Positions 1-8,646 are shown, counted from the stretch's first letter. The stretch is 64,000 nt of DNA from Exiguobacterium undae DSM 14481 (GCF_000620805.1 NZ_KK211187.1:901957-965956), one strand, 5' to 3'. Notes: a model not told the origin generated them from the letters alone. Made by a program: numbers and translations.

Positions 1-1
1 G

Positions 2-670
2 ATTTCAAAAACGACACGGATCGATATCATTTTGACACCGTTCGTGACCTTGTTGATTGGTTTTGTAAGTGGAAAGTACGTCGGGGCCTGGATCGGAACG
101 TTGATGACGGATTTAGGAGAGGTCATTCGTTGGGGGACAGAACGGGAACCGTTGATCATGGGGATTTTTGTGGCGACCGTAATGGGTCTGGCATTGACGG
201 CCCCGATCTCAAGTGCTGCACTTGGCATCATGCTAGGACTTGACGGGCTGGCGGCAGGAGCGGCGACGATTGGATGTGCCGCCCAGATGATTGGTTTTGG
301 TGTCATCAGTTACCGGGATAATGGGATTGGCGGATTCATTGCACAAGGGATTGGAACATCGATGTTACAGGTCGGGAATATCATCCGGAATCCCTGGACG
401 ATTGTTCCGCCGACACTTGCGGGGGCACTGCTGGCTCCTTTTGCAACGGTCTTGTTGACGCTTGAAAGTAACCCGGAAGGATCCGGCATGGGAACGAGTG
501 GACTCGTCGGTCCGTTGATGATGCTGAAAACGATGGGGTTCGAGGCGGAATATTATTTAGCCGTTTTCGTTTTATGTTTCTTGGCACCGGCCCTGATCAG
601 TTATTTGATTTACCGAGCGCTTCACCGCATGGGACGGATTAAAGATGGAGACTTAAAGATCGAGTACTAA
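2..670 (+). CDS. PTS-type sugar permease (EIIC-like) membrane protein, 5' end missing
   Basis: The reading frame is open from the left window edge to the TAA at 668-670, so the N-terminus lies outside the window; the TTG at 32 is internal and has no ribosome binding site. The 223 visible codons are very hydrophobic and Gly/Ala-rich, with about five membrane segments and the phrase NPWTIVPPTLAG, which recalls the PTS_EIIC_2 family of phosphotransferase permeases. Those proteins are usually about 340 residues, so roughly the C-terminal two thirds are present. The role would be sugar or related solute uptake in the cytoplasmic membrane; the substrate cannot be read from the sequence. A strong hairpin follows the stop. 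The family assignment comes from resemblance only. Confidence 0.7.
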   Translation: MSKTTRIDIILTPFVTLLIGFVSGKYVGAWIGTLMTDLGEVIRWGTEREPLIMGIFVATVMGLALTAPISSAALGIMLGLDGLAAGAATIGCAAQMIGFGVISYRDNGIGGFIAQGIGTSMLQVGNIIRNPWTIVPPTLAGALLAPFATVLLTLESNPEGSGMGTSGLVGPLMMLKTMGFEAEYYLAVFVLCFLAPALISYLIYRALHRMGRIKDGDLKIEY

Positions 671-699
671 AAATGAAATGCGAATCAGCGTGGAAAACG

Positions 700-735
700 A
701 AAAAGAAGCAGTGGACAAGTCCGCTGCTTCTTTTT
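700..735. terminator. Bidirectional terminator between permease and small membrane protein
   Basis: A 17-bp stem (700-716 with 719-735, one G-T pair, 2-base gap) carries an A run on its left and a T run on its right. It can therefore end transcription of the rightward permease and of the leftward gene at 797-1087. Confidence 0.85.
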
Positions 736-796
736 GCTGGAGAAAACAATTTCGTTAAGTCCGTCTTCATTTTGTACAAAATATGATTGTAGTGTT

Positions 797-1087
797 TTAA
801 AGTGAAAAACCAAACGAACTGGAGTAAAAGCTCGTAAAGAAGACATACAAGTAGAGTACATAAAGAGGAAGCAAGTAGCGCATCCGAACGATTGGCAATT
901 TTCGGGCAAGACGTTTACCGACGGCTTCAAGCAACATGATGAGCGCAAAACCGACGACCAGCAGCATCAGAATCTGCGGTAAGCTCCGTTCGGAATCAAT
1001 AAATGAATACCCGTACCGGAGACAACTCGTCATACCAACAAAACCGACGAATCGTTCAAAGGGATGTTTGATGGGTTGATCAGTCAT
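797..1087 (-). CDS. Small membrane protein of unknown function
   Basis: This 96-residue protein starts at the ATG at 1087, seven bases after AAAGGAAA; an upstream in-frame ATG at 1108 has no Shine-Dalgarno sequence. The N-terminus (TDQPIKHPFERF) is polar. Two hydrophobic segments follow, at about residues 38-58 and 73-92, separated by a basic stretch (GKRLARKLPIVRMR), so it is probably a two-helix inner-membrane protein. I do not recognise the family. Upstream on the minus strand is an extended -10 box (TGC then TATACT, around 1120-1128). It is transcribed away from ytpP and shares the terminator at 700-735 with the permease. Confidence 0.6.
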   Translation of the reverse strand: MTDQPIKHPFERFVGFVGMTSCLRYGYSFIDSERSLPQILMLLVVGFALIMLLEAVGKRLARKLPIVRMRYLLPLYVLYLYVFFTSFYSSSFGFSL

Positions 1088-1213
1088 AATGATTTCCTTT
1101 CGAGACATTTTCTAGTTGCAGTATAGCAAACGGAGCGCGAAAACGCACAGAAACATTCGAATATGCTATGATGAAGCCAATGAAAACAGCTTGTACTAAA
1201 GGAGTCGATAGGG

Positions 1214-1522
1214 ATGAAGAAGTTAGAATCCAAACAACAGTTTGATGAAGCAAAACAAGGAAAGGCAGTCTTTTTATTCTCCGCCAACTGGTGTCCTGAT
1301 TGCCGGTTTTTAGATCCGTTCATGCCGGAGATGGAAAGCACGTTCAACGAATTCGATTTTTATTACGTCGATCGTGACGAGCACATTGAAATTGCCCAGG
1401 AAATGGACATCTTCGGGATCCCGAGTTTCGTGGCTTACCGCGATAATGCGGAAACAGGTCGTTATGTCGGGAAAGAACGAAAAACACCGGAGCAAGTCAC
1501 AGCATTTTTAGAAACAGTCTGA
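1214..1522 (+). CDS. ytpP: Thioredoxin-like protein YtpP
   Basis: The 102-residue protein has a single thioredoxin fold. The active-site motif is WCPDC (Cys27 and Cys30), and the cis-proline loop appears as GIPSF near residue 77. The dithiol pair suggests a cytoplasmic thiol-disulfide reductase; WCPDC differs from the WCGPC of housekeeping thioredoxin, so partners may differ. Length and neighbours (ytpQ, ytpR) match B. subtilis ytpP. AAAGGAG lies before the ATG, and an extended -10 (TGC then TATGAT, 1167-1172) precedes it. A short terminator hairpin follows, so it may be transcribed apart from ytpQ. Confidence 0.88.
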   Translation: MKKLESKQQFDEAKQGKAVFLFSANWCPDCRFLDPFMPEMESTFNEFDFYYVDRDEHIEIAQEMDIFGIPSFVAYRDNAETGRYVGKERKTPEQVTAFLETV

Positions 1523-1527
1523 CATCA

Positions 1528-1552
1528 AAGCGAGCGCTGTCTCGCTTTTTTT
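1528..1552 (+). terminator. Terminator after ytpP
   Basis: A 7-bp stem, AAGCGAG (1528-1534) with CTCGCTT (1541-1547), is followed by a run of T. It sits in the 54-bp gap before ytpQ. Confidence 0.65.
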
Positions 1553-1576
1553 AATAGGAAAGGATGAAAAAGAGCC

Positions 1577-2374
1577 ATGGAACTACAACAAATTCGTCGG
1601 ATGGTGACGGAAGCATTTGAAACATCACGCTACAGCACGTATTTTGATCGTGAAAAATCGGTGTTACGCATCGAACGAAAACAGGACCGGACAGGTGTTG
1701 ATTTAGGTCTGAACCCATTGGTCGCAAAAGCGAAGCGACGTGGTGTGATTGCAGTCGAAGAAACGATTGAATACATCAAAGCGGTCTTGGAACAAACGGA
1801 ATCGGTCTCATTAACCGGACACGAACAGCAGGTTTTCCCGGTTATCCGTGCGAAATCATTTGCCGATGAGACAAAAGACGGAAAGAAAATCATCAGTACA
1901 CCGCACACAGGGGAAACAAAAATCATGTATGCCCTTGATCTGGGTGCCACGTATCGTCTGATTGATGAAGAATTGTTAGCGCAGGCCGGATGGACGGCAG
2001 AACATTTGTCTGAAGCAGCCCGTTTTAACTTGAAGACACTCGAAGCGCCTTTTAAGACAGACGAAGTGGCGGGAAACGTATTTTATTTCTTGAGCACGGG
2101 TGATGGTTACGAAGCGAGCCGAGTTTTGAACAAGCAGTTGTTAAGCGATTATGCCGAGCGTGTAACGGGTGAATTTGCAGTCGGGATTCCCCACCAAGAT
2201 GTCTTGATTTTCGCTGATATTCGAAATGATGCCGGCTATGATGTATTGCAACAGTTGATGTTTGATTTCTTTACGAATGGACGTGTACCGGTCACGGCAC
2301 TCCCGTTCGTCTACGACGATGGAAATCTCGAACCGGTCTTTGTCCTTGCAAAAAACAAGCATCCGAAAAGTTAA
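1577..2374 (+). CDS. ytpQ: DUF1444 family protein YtpQ
   Basis: This 265-residue soluble protein matches YtpQ by size, position between ytpP and ytpR, and overall character (DUF1444). The N-terminal third is charged with no signal peptide or membrane segment. The C-terminal half has alternating hydrophobic strands (EFAVGIPHQDVLIFADI) typical of the family. Its biochemical function is not known and no catalytic motif stands out. The ATG at 1577 follows AAAGGATG at rather long spacing. A TACAAT -10 box with an upstream TG (about 2381-2389) just after the stop suggests ytpR also has its own promoter. Confidence 0.8.
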   Translation: MELQQIRRMVTEAFETSRYSTYFDREKSVLRIERKQDRTGVDLGLNPLVAKAKRRGVIAVEETIEYIKAVLEQTESVSLTGHEQQVFPVIRAKSFADETKDGKKIISTPHTGETKIMYALDLGATYRLIDEELLAQAGWTAEHLSEAARFNLKTLEAPFKTDEVAGNVFYFLSTGDGYEASRVLNKQLLSDYAERVTGEFAVGIPHQDVLIFADIRNDAGYDVLQQLMFDFFTNGRVPVTALPFVYDDGNLEPVFVLAKNKHPKS

Positions 2375-2427
2375 ATAATCTGCTACAATAGGCATTGTGA
2401 GAAAGTTTGAAGGGAGTCATGGATTGA

Positions 2428-3036
2428 ATGAATGTTTTTTATAATAAAGAAGGTGTCGGTGACGTTTTAATGGTCATCTTAGCAGACGCTCCGCGCGCTG
2501 AAATCACAGCTGAACGAAAAGGACGTGTCGCGACGATTTTCCATGGCACAGACGTCATTGGGTACAATATTTTTGAAGCTTCGGAAAAGTTTGACCTGAG
2601 CACTGTTGGACCGGTTGATCTGACACCGGAACTCGTTCAAACGATCCAAGAAGTCTTGGCAGAAGAAGGGATTACATTCGTTGCGGATGACGTCGATTAT
2701 TCACCGAAGTTCGTCGTTGGATTCGTTGCTTCTGCTGAAAAACATCCGGACGCTGATAAATTATCGGTCTGTCAAGTCGATGTCGACGGAAACACGTTGC
2801 AAATCGTCTGTGGAGCACCGAATGTCGAAGCGGGACAAAAAGTGGTCGTGGCGAAGCCGGGCGCAGTCATGCCTTCAGGTTTGATCATTCGTCCGTCAGC
2901 ACTGCGCGGAGTCGCCTCAAGCGGCATGCTCTGTTCGGCACGTGAACTCGGCCTGGCAGATGCACCGCAAGTCAAAGGGATTCTTGTGTTGGATGAATCA
3001 GCGCAAACAGGAGAGGCATTTTTAATCGGTCGATAA
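2428..3036 (+). CDS. ytpR: tRNA-binding-domain protein YtpR
   Basis: The 202-residue protein has an N-terminal DUF4479-type region (about 1-90) and a C-terminal OB-fold tRNA-binding domain (about 95-200), shown by the segments FVVGFVASAEKHPDADKLSV, CGAPNVEAGQKVVVAKPGA and SSGMLCSARELGL. These are the hallmarks of the EMAPII-like domain also found at the N-terminus of the PheRS beta chain. It probably binds tRNA-like RNA; the precise role is unknown. Length and order match B. subtilis ytpR. The start is the ATG at 2428, about 11 bases after AAGGGAG. A weak hairpin (AATCGG 3024-3029 with CCGATT 3042-3047, then T) overlaps the stop codon. Confidence 0.87.
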   Translation: MNVFYNKEGVGDVLMVILADAPRAEITAERKGRVATIFHGTDVIGYNIFEASEKFDLSTVGPVDLTPELVQTIQEVLAEEGITFVADDVDYSPKFVVGFVASAEKHPDADKLSVCQVDVDGNTLQIVCGAPNVEAGQKVVVAKPGAVMPSGLIIRPSALRGVASSGMLCSARELGLADAPQVKGILVLDESAQTGEAFLIGR

Positions 3037-3073
3037 TTCGGCCGATTTTTTAACAAGATGGAGGGGTGAAGGA

Positions 3074-4129
3074 ATGAGCAATCGTTATGAGCAGTCGTTA
3101 AAGGAACAGGCAGCACGAATTCGGCGGGAATTAGCAGGCGAAAAAGAAACGAAGCCTGTTGAGCGTCCGAAAAAAGAAGAACGGGAAGATCGCTTCGTGT
3201 TGACGGATGTTCCATCGCCTATTTACGGATTCCAGCGACCTAAAAAGCAACGGTCGATCCAAGAAGAGGGAATTTCAGACGAATCAGAAGTTGAGGTTTC
3301 AAGTGAGCTTAAAGAGGAAAAAATGGAAGAGTCGCTTGTAGATGCTACGGATGAGACGAATGAAACATCAGAGATCGAGACGATGGAACAGACGGATTCG
3401 ACTGAAGCAGATGCGGGTCTAGTCCCGACGACTGATTCTGATCTACTTGTTCCTGAACCAATCCTCGAACAAGTGCCGGAAGAACGCGTAGAAGAAATGC
3501 AACCGGAAATCGTACATGTCGTCGCGACAGAAGAAAACGAAGTCCGTTTGGAAGAAGCAACGGATGAGACGAATGAAACATCAGAGATCGAGACGATGGA
3601 GCAGACGGATTCGACTGAAGCAGATGCCGGTCTGGTCCCGACGACTGATTCTGATCTACTTGTTCCTGAACCGGTCATCGAACAAGTGCCGGAAAATCGT
3701 GTAGAAGAAATACAACCGGAAATCGTACATGTCGCAGCGACAGAAGAAAACGAACTCCGGTTGGAAGAAGCAACGGATGTGCAGGAAAACGTTTTGTTGA
3801 CGAGTCCACTGCTTGAATCTGAATCGCGTGATTCAGCGCAATCAGCGGAACCTGTTGAAATCGGCCAGGCTGAACCGCAACATATGGAAGAAGACCGTGA
3901 ATCAGAACCGGTATTCCAAACAACGGATGAAAATGCGGCGAACGTTTCCTTGACCACCATCGAAGAAACGCCAGAAAAACCGACTGAAGAAACGGTGATC
4001 TCGCAAGCGGATCAGGTGTCGATCAAAAAGCCGGTCGGACCACCTGTGAATGTTGTGATGACAACAAAAGATTTAATGGCAATGTATCGTGCACGACGGG
4101 AACAAAATAATTTACATGGTAAAAAATAA
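3074..4129 (+). CDS. Acidic repeat protein resembling the SftA N-terminal linker, without the FtsK motor
   Basis: This 351-residue protein occupies the place of sftA (ytpS), the DNA translocase gene, between ytpR and murC. Its start (residues 1-70) is basic and charged and contains TDVPSPIYGFQ, a phrase I associate with SftA-type proteins; its end has KKPVGPPVNVVM, like the stretch just before the motor domain. Between them lies a Glu/Thr/Asp-rich linker with two nearly identical 71-residue repeats. The frame then stops at TAA, and only 78 bases separate it from murC: no Walker A/B ATPase follows. There is no signal peptide or membrane helix. The start follows a good GGAGGGG. Either the motor was lost, or this is a distinct disordered protein. 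The SftA link is inferred from position and two short motifs. Confidence 0.6.
   Translation: MSNRYEQSLKEQAARIRRELAGEKETKPVERPKKEEREDRFVLTDVPSPIYGFQRPKKQRSIQEEGISDESEVEVSSELKEEKMEESLVDATDETNETSEIETMEQTDSTEADAGLVPTTDSDLLVPEPILEQVPEERVEEMQPEIVHVVATEENEVRLEEATDETNETSEIETMEQTDSTEADAGLVPTTDSDLLVPEPVIEQVPENRVEEIQPEIVHVAATEENELRLEEATDVQENVLLTSPLLESESRDSAQSAEPVEIGQAEPQHMEEDRESEPVFQTTDENAANVSLTTIEETPEKPTEETVISQADQVSIKKPVGPPVNVVMTTKDLMAMYRARREQNNLHGKK
3348..3773 (+). repeat. 213-bp direct tandem repeat inside the acidic protein gene
   Basis: Two in-frame copies with a period of exactly 213 bp (71 codons) lie back to back; the anchor CGGATGAGAC occurs at 3348 and 3561, and the degenerate start of a third copy (CGGATG) is at 3774. 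The copies differ at scattered positions, mostly in the second half. Each encodes a unit beginning DETNETSEIETMEQ and ending EENE(V/L)RLEEAT. Confidence 0.95.
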
Positions 4130-4136
4130 GTCGGTT

Positions 4137-4145
4137 TGCTATAAT
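4137..4145 (+). promoter_or_regulatory. Extended -10 promoter for murC
   Basis: TG, one base, then a consensus TATAAT (4140-4145) lies just after the stop of the upstream gene and about 63 bases before the murC ATG. No -35 box at normal spacing is seen, as is common for extended -10 promoters. Confidence 0.55.
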
Positions 4146-4207
4146 GGTACAGGTTTTGTACCCAAGCCCGATGGTACGGACCGGAACGTGAATTGGAGGG
4201 CTCATAT

Positions 4208-5503
4208 ATGACAAATTATCATTTTGTTGGGATTAAAGGGACTGGCATGAGTGCACTTGCCCAAGTACTGCATGAAATGAATCATCAAGTACAAGGTTCT
4301 GATATTGAAAAGCATATTTTTACAGAAGACGCTTTACGGGCAAAAGGGATTCCATTTTTCCCGTTCAATGCGGACAACATTAAAGACGATCAAGTCATCA
4401 TCCAAGGAAATGCTTTTGGGGATGATCATCCAGAAATTGCTCGGGCAAAGGAACTGGATTTAACAATTTATCACTACTATGATTTCTTAGGGTATTTGGC
4501 AAATGAATATCGTTCGGTTGCCATCACGGGCTCACACGGTAAGACATCGACGACAGGTTTGTTGTCACACGTCTTAAGTGGCATTACACCGACGGCATTC
4601 TTGATCGGTGACGGAACCGGTGCTGGTGTTGAGGACGCAAAGGCGTTTGTCTTTGAAGCGTGTGAATACAAACGTCATTTCTTATACTACAAACCAGATT
4701 ATGCGATCATGACGAACATCGATTTTGATCACTCGGATTATTTCACGGGCATTGACGATGTCGTATCGGCATTCCAAGAGATGGCGATGCAGGTCAAACA
4801 AGCGATCGTCGCTTGCGGGGATGATGAGCATCTTCAAAACATCCAGGCCAATGTGCCTGTCTTGTATTATGGTTTTGGAGAAAACAACGATTTCCGGGCA
4901 GAAAATGCAACGTCAACTCCGGATGGTACATCGTTTGATGTTTATCTACGGGATGATTTCTACGGTACGTTCTTGATTCCTGGATTTGGACAACACCATG
5001 TGTTAAATGCGTTGTCTGTCATTGCGATCTGTCAGTACGAAGGATTAAGCAAAGAAGATGTTGCAGAGCGTCTCGCTTCGTTTGGTGGAGTCAAACGTCG
5101 TTTCAGTGAATCGACTTTCGGATCACAGATTTTAGTGGATGACTATGCCCATCACCCGAAGGAGATCAGCGCAACCATCGAATCCGCACGTAAGAAGTAT
5201 CCGGACCGGGAAGTCATCGCGATTTTCCAACCGCATACGTATACACGCTTAAAATCATTCATGGATGATTTTGCGACATCACTACGTGAAGCAGATGCCA
5301 GTTATTTGTGCGAAATCTTTGGATCAGCTCGCGAACAAGAAGGGCAAGTTCGTGTAGAAGATTTACAAGAAAAAGTACCGGGGTCGGATATTCTGACACG
5401 GGACAACGTATCGATTTTAAGTAAACATGAGAATGCCGTATTGCTCTTCATGGGAGCAGGGGATATTCAAACGTATCAGAAGCAGTACGAAGGTACGAAG
5501 TGA
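4208..5503 (+). CDS. murC: UDP-N-acetylmuramate--L-alanine ligase MurC
   Basis: MurC joins L-alanine to UDP-MurNAc using ATP, the first step of the peptidoglycan stem peptide, in the cytoplasm. The 431-residue protein shows all Mur ligase domains: the N-terminal Rossmann motif [14 protein letters not shown] (about 4-17), the central ATP loop [15 protein letters not shown] (about 104-118), the metal and substrate region [10 protein letters not shown], and the C-terminal [10 protein letters not shown] and [10 protein letters not shown]. Length is normal. The start is the ATG at 4208, eight bases after GGAGGG; the TTG at 4193 lies within the ribosome binding site. It is followed by a strong terminator. 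Confidence 0.97.
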   Translation: MTNYHFVGIKGTGMSALAQVLHEMNHQVQGSDIEKHIFTEDALRAKGIPFFPFNADNIKDDQVIIQGNAFGDDHPEIARAKELDLTIYHYYDFLGYLANEYRSVAITGSHGKTSTTGLLSHVLSGITPTAFLIGDGTGAGVEDAKAFVFEACEYKRHFLYYKPDYAIMTNIDFDHSDYFTGIDDVVSAFQEMAMQVKQAIVACGDDEHLQNIQANVPVLYYGFGENNDFRAENATSTPDGTSFDVYLRDDFYGTFLIPGFGQHHVLNALSVIAICQYEGLSKEDVAERLASFGGVKRRFSESTFGSQILVDDYAHHPKEISATIESARKKYPDREVIAIFQPHTYTRLKSFMDDFATSLREADASYLCEIFGSAREQEGQVRVEDLQEKVPGSDILTRDNVSILSKHENAVLLFMGAGDIQTYQKQYEGTK

Positions 5504-5521
5504 ATAAAAACAAGAAGAGAT

Positions 5522-5555
5522 AGACGCTGACGAATTTCTGTCAGCGTCTTTTTTT
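5522..5555 (+). terminator. Terminator after murC
   Basis: A perfect 10-bp stem, AGACGCTGAC (5522-5531) with GTCAGCGTCT (5540-5549), is followed by seven T. Confidence 0.92.
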
Positions 5556-5678
5556 GTCGGTTTCGTGAACCACAAAAACCGGAGCGATTATTGATTAAAA
5601 AAAGTAGTTAATTTTTCATTGCATCTTGAATTGATTTTTGGAATAGTGGGTGTATGTTATTTAGAAAGGAAAGAGGTC

Positions 5679-6191
5679 ATGGGACAGATTTTGCTCATTT
5701 TATTATTACAGCTGATTTACGTGCCTGTCTTGACGTTGCGGACGATCATGCTCGTCAAAGGAAGAACCGTCATTGCAGGGGCGCTAGGAACAGTTGAGAC
5801 GTTGATTTATATCTTTGCACTGGGGGTCGTTTTCCAGGATTTGACGACGCTTGGGATGATCGTTTATGCACTCGGCTTCGGCTTCGGTATCTTGATCGGA
5901 GGATTCATTGAACGGAAACTTGCCATTGGTTACAACATGATTCAAGTGCATACACAGGAATTTCCGGCTGAATTGATCCAAGTCATCCGCGATAATGGAT
6001 TTGGTGTGACCCATTATCAGGGTCAAGGACGTGATGGAGTCCGTTACCGGCTGGATGTGCTCGCTGCACGGACACGGATGAAGGTATTGCGGAATCTGGT
6101 GGAAGAATACGAACCCAAAGCCTTTTTAGTGGCGTTTGATTCCGTCGATTTTAAAGGCGGTTATATGTTAAAAGGATTAAAGCGTCCTTGA
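5679..6191 (+). CDS. UPF0316 / DUF2179 membrane protein (YebE-like)
   Basis: The 170-residue protein has three membrane helices in the first ~85 residues (ILLILLLQLIYVPVL, VIAGALGTVETLIYIFAL, TLGMIVYALGFGFGILIGGF) and a C-terminal cytoplasmic DUF2179 domain (about 95-170) with GFGVTHYQGQGRDGVRY. This arrangement matches UPF0316 proteins such as B. subtilis YebE. DUF2179 domains occur at the end of many membrane proteins and are thought to sense or bind small ligands; the function is not established. The ATG at 5679 follows AAAGGAAAGAGG; an upstream in-frame TTG has no binding site. A possible promoter is TTGATT (5631-5636), 16 bp, TATGTT (5653-5658). Confidence 0.82.
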   Translation: MGQILLILLLQLIYVPVLTLRTIMLVKGRTVIAGALGTVETLIYIFALGVVFQDLTTLGMIVYALGFGFGILIGGFIERKLAIGYNMIQVHTQEFPAELIQVIRDNGFGVTHYQGQGRDGVRYRLDVLAARTRMKVLRNLVEEYEPKAFLVAFDSVDFKGGYMLKGLKRP

Positions 6192-6260
6192 TTGGACATG
6201 GTTGAAGTAAAAAAAGTCAAAAGTCGTTCAACGAATCTCCTCTGAAATCATGTTTAACTT

Positions 6261-6289
6261 TTGTTATTTAAGGATAAAGATGATATAGA
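6261..6289 (+). promoter_or_regulatory. SigA-type promoter of dps
   Basis: TTGTTA (6261-6266), a 17-bp spacer and TATAGA (6284-6289) lie 35 bases before the dps start. I see no PerR-like palindrome overlapping it. Confidence 0.6.
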
Positions 6290-6323
6290 ACAATACACAG
6301 TTTTGTGAGAGGAGAAATCGAAA

Positions 6324-6764
6324 ATGATTAGTAATCATGCTAAAACTGCTTTAAATCAACAGGTAGCAAACTATGGTGTCCTATTCGTCAAACTTCATAA
6401 TTATCACTGGTATATCAAAGGACCAGATTTCTTAACGTTGCACGTCAAACTGGAAGAACTGTACACATGGGTATCCGAACAGTATGACGTCGTCGCTGAA
6501 CGTCTGCTCATGAACAACGGAGCACCTTCTGCCACATTAAAGGAATACTTGGAACAAACGACGCTTGAAGAAGCAAAATCAGGTTTGTCGGCGGATGAGA
6601 TGGTCGAATCGGTCATCAGTGACTTCCAACAAATCCGTAAAGAAATGCTGGATGCCATCGAGCATCTAGAAACACAAGATGTGACGGTAGAGGACGATTT
6701 ATTGGCACAAGCCAAAGAAATCGAAAAACAAATTTGGATGTTGCGGGCAACGCTAAAAAAATAA
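6324..6764 (+). CDS. dps: Dps-family ferritin-like DNA-protecting protein
   Basis: Dps forms 12-subunit shells that oxidise Fe(II) with hydrogen peroxide and store the iron, protecting DNA. The 146-residue protein has the intersubunit ferroxidase ligands of the family at the expected spacing: His28 (HNYHW), His40 (TLH), Glu44, Asp55 and Glu59 (VVAER). It is short, with no long lysine-rich N-terminal tail, so it may not bind DNA strongly. The start follows GAGAGGAG at good spacing. It has its own promoter and is not part of an operon; the next gene is convergent. Confidence 0.93.
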   Translation: MISNHAKTALNQQVANYGVLFVKLHNYHWYIKGPDFLTLHVKLEELYTWVSEQYDVVAERLLMNNGAPSATLKEYLEQTTLEEAKSGLSADEMVESVISDFQQIRKEMLDAIEHLETQDVTVEDDLLAQAKEIEKQIWMLRATLKK

Positions 6765-6773
6765 GCCCGAAAA

Positions 6774-6816
6774 AAACGGATGGCTACATCCTGAAACAGG
6801 AATGAGCCGTCCGTTT
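6774..6816. terminator. Terminator between dps and ampS
   Basis: AAACGGATGGCT (6774-6785) pairs with AGCCGTCCGTTT (6805-6816) with one G-T pair. The minus strand has a long T run after the stem, so it is a strong terminator for ampS; in the dps direction the T tract is short. Confidence 0.8.
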
Positions 6817-6820
6817 GTCC

Positions 6821-7933
6821 TTATTTAAGATTCTCTGGATTCAACACGTCGAGTTCAGGAAGAACGAACCGACCATCTTTACGAATCAAGACATCATCGA
6901 ACCAGATTTCGCCGCCGCCATAATCGGGGCGTTGGATGTTAACCAAGTCCCAATGGACAGAAGAATCATTCCCGTTATAGGCTTCTGCATAGGCTTGACC
7001 CGGTGTGAAATGGAAGCTGCCGTCAATCTTCTCATCGAATAAGATGTCCTTCATCGGATGTTGGATGAACGGATTGACACCAATCGCAAACTCACCCACA
7101 TAGCGGGCACCGGCATCTGTGTCAAACACTTGATTGATGCGTTCCGTATCATTCGCCGTCGCTTCGACGATTTTTCCGTCTTTGAATGTCAACGTGACAT
7201 TTTCGAACGTGAATCCTTGATACGGTGATGGTGTGTTGTATGCAATCGTTCCATTGATGGAATCCTTGACCGGAGCAGTAAAGACTTCACCGTCTGGGAT
7301 GTTGGCATTACCGGCACATTTGATTGCTGGAATGTCCTTGATGGAGAACGATAAATCTGTTCCAGGACCAACGAGGCGGACGCGGTCTGTCCGATTCATC
7401 AAATCAACAAGCGGTGTCATCGCTTCACCCATTTTGGCATAATCCAATGTACAGACGTCGAAATAAAAATCTTCGAAGGCTTCCGTCGATTGATTGGCCA
7501 GTTGCGCCATCGAAGCGGTCGGGAAACGCAGAACGACCCATTTCGTACCTTTGACACGATCTTCCGTATGCATCTTGCCTAACGTCTGGCCGTACAGTTT
7601 CATCTTGTCAGACGGCACATCAGACAATTCGTTGATGTTGTTTCCGGCACGTAAACCGATATAGGCATCCATTGCCTGCATTTGTTTTTGTTCCACATCC
7701 GCCATCAATTGAAGTTGATCTTCCGAAGCATTACGATACAACTTTCGTAAAATCCGGTTGTCTTTCAATAAAACGAACGGAAGACCACCTGCTTCATAGG
7801 CCGCATCGACCAATGCTTCGACGAGTTCACGTTCGATTCCAAAATTTTCGATTAATACTTTTTCACCAGGAGCAAGCGCAACCGAATAATTTATTAAATT
7901 CGTTGCAAGTTGGGTAAGACGTGGATCACGCAT
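6821..7933 (-). CDS. ampS: M29 family metallo-aminopeptidase AmpS
   Basis: The 370-residue cytoplasmic enzyme belongs to the thermophilic aminopeptidase family M29 (AmpS/PepS/aminopeptidase T), which removes N-terminal residues using two metal ions. Diagnostic segments are IPDGEVFTAPVKDS (first metal Glu), GEFAIGVNPF (second Glu) and SSVHWDLV (His and Asp ligands near the C-terminus). Length is typical. The start at 7933 follows GAGGAGGAAC; the upstream in-frame ATG at 7978 lacks a binding site. It is a single leftward gene between dps and ytxG. Confidence 0.94.
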   Translation of the reverse strand: MRDPRLTQLATNLINYSVALAPGEKVLIENFGIERELVEALVDAAYEAGGLPFVLLKDNRILRKLYRNASEDQLQLMADVEQKQMQAMDAYIGLRAGNNINELSDVPSDKMKLYGQTLGKMHTEDRVKGTKWVVLRFPTASMAQLANQSTEAFEDFYFDVCTLDYAKMGEAMTPLVDLMNRTDRVRLVGPGTDLSFSIKDIPAIKCAGNANIPDGEVFTAPVKDSINGTIAYNTPSPYQGFTFENVTLTFKDGKIVEATANDTERINQVFDTDAGARYVGEFAIGVNPFIQHPMKDILFDEKIDGSFHFTPGQAYAEAYNGNDSSVHWDLVNIQRPDYGGGEIWFDDVLIRKDGRFVLPELDVLNPENLK

Positions 7934-8073
7934 AAAAAAGTTCCTCCTCAAATGATGTATGTAGGTTTCATTTATCATTGTAACGGAAATAAACCATTTG
8001 GAGTAGCAGGAACGACTGTGTCAACGTCGAACTATCAACAAGACACTAGCAAAAGAAAATGGAGGCACGAATC

Positions 8074-8646
8074 ATGGAAATCACATTAGGCGGCATCGCC
8101 GGATTAGTAGCTGCGATTGCTTTCGTAGTACTTGTCATCTTTCTTGCCCGCGTCTTAAGCGCAGCAAGCAAGACACTCAATAACGTAGCCGATACGACGG
8201 CAGGATTAGAACGTCAATTAGACGGTATCATGATGGAGACGACAGCGTTGTTACATAAAACGAATCGTCTTGTCGATACGATTGAAGAAAAAACAGAATT
8301 GCTTGCACCAGTCGCCAACTCGATTGAAGAGTTGGGCACATCACTCAATAAAGTGACGGATTCTGTCCGAACGGTTTCGGATACAGTCGCAGGTGCAGCC
8401 GATACGAATAAAGAGCAGATTGCGCAAGCAGTCCGCTGGGGTTCAGTTGCGGTCGAACTCTTCAAGAAAAACAAACCAGAACCGGGTCAAGATGTCTCTT
8501 CTTCGACGACTGCTACCACAACAGTTGAAAAGAAACCACGCCGCCGTTTCCGTAAAAAATCAGAAACACCAGTGACGCCGGAAGTCGTTTCTGTACCAGA
8601 TGTCGAAAGTATTCCAGATGAGTTGAAGGGAGATCGTACGCAATGA
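8074..8646 (+). CDS. ytxG: DUF948 membrane-anchored protein YtxG
   Basis: The 190-residue protein has one N-terminal membrane helix (about 4-30, ending FLARVLSAASK) and then a long helical, probably coiled-coil region (about 35-130) rich in Thr, Val and Asp, matching DUF948. The tail is basic (KKPRRRFRKK) and then acidic. B. subtilis ytxG and ytxH are general stress genes; the molecular role is unknown. The start at 8074 lies eight bases after GGAGG; an ATG at 8059 overlaps that binding site. The stop overlaps the ytxH start (ATGA), so the two are translationally coupled. The ytxJ gene usual in Bacillus is absent. Confidence 0.86.
   Translation: MEITLGGIAGLVAAIAFVVLVIFLARVLSAASKTLNNVADTTAGLERQLDGIMMETTALLHKTNRLVDTIEEKTELLAPVANSIEELGTSLNKVTDSVRTVSDTVAGAADTNKEQIAQAVRWGSVAVELFKKNKPEPGQDVSSSTTATTTVEKKPRRRFRKKSETPVTPEVVSVPDVESIPDELKGDRTQ

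Noticed and set aside
3223-3960. A 245-residue Ser/Cys-rich open frame on the minus strand
   Set aside because: It is the antisense of the acidic repeat gene; the composition is explained by GAA/GAC-rich codons on the other strand.
6241-6323. A PerR box at the dps promoter
   Set aside because: No TTATAAT-N-ATTATAA-like palindrome is present.
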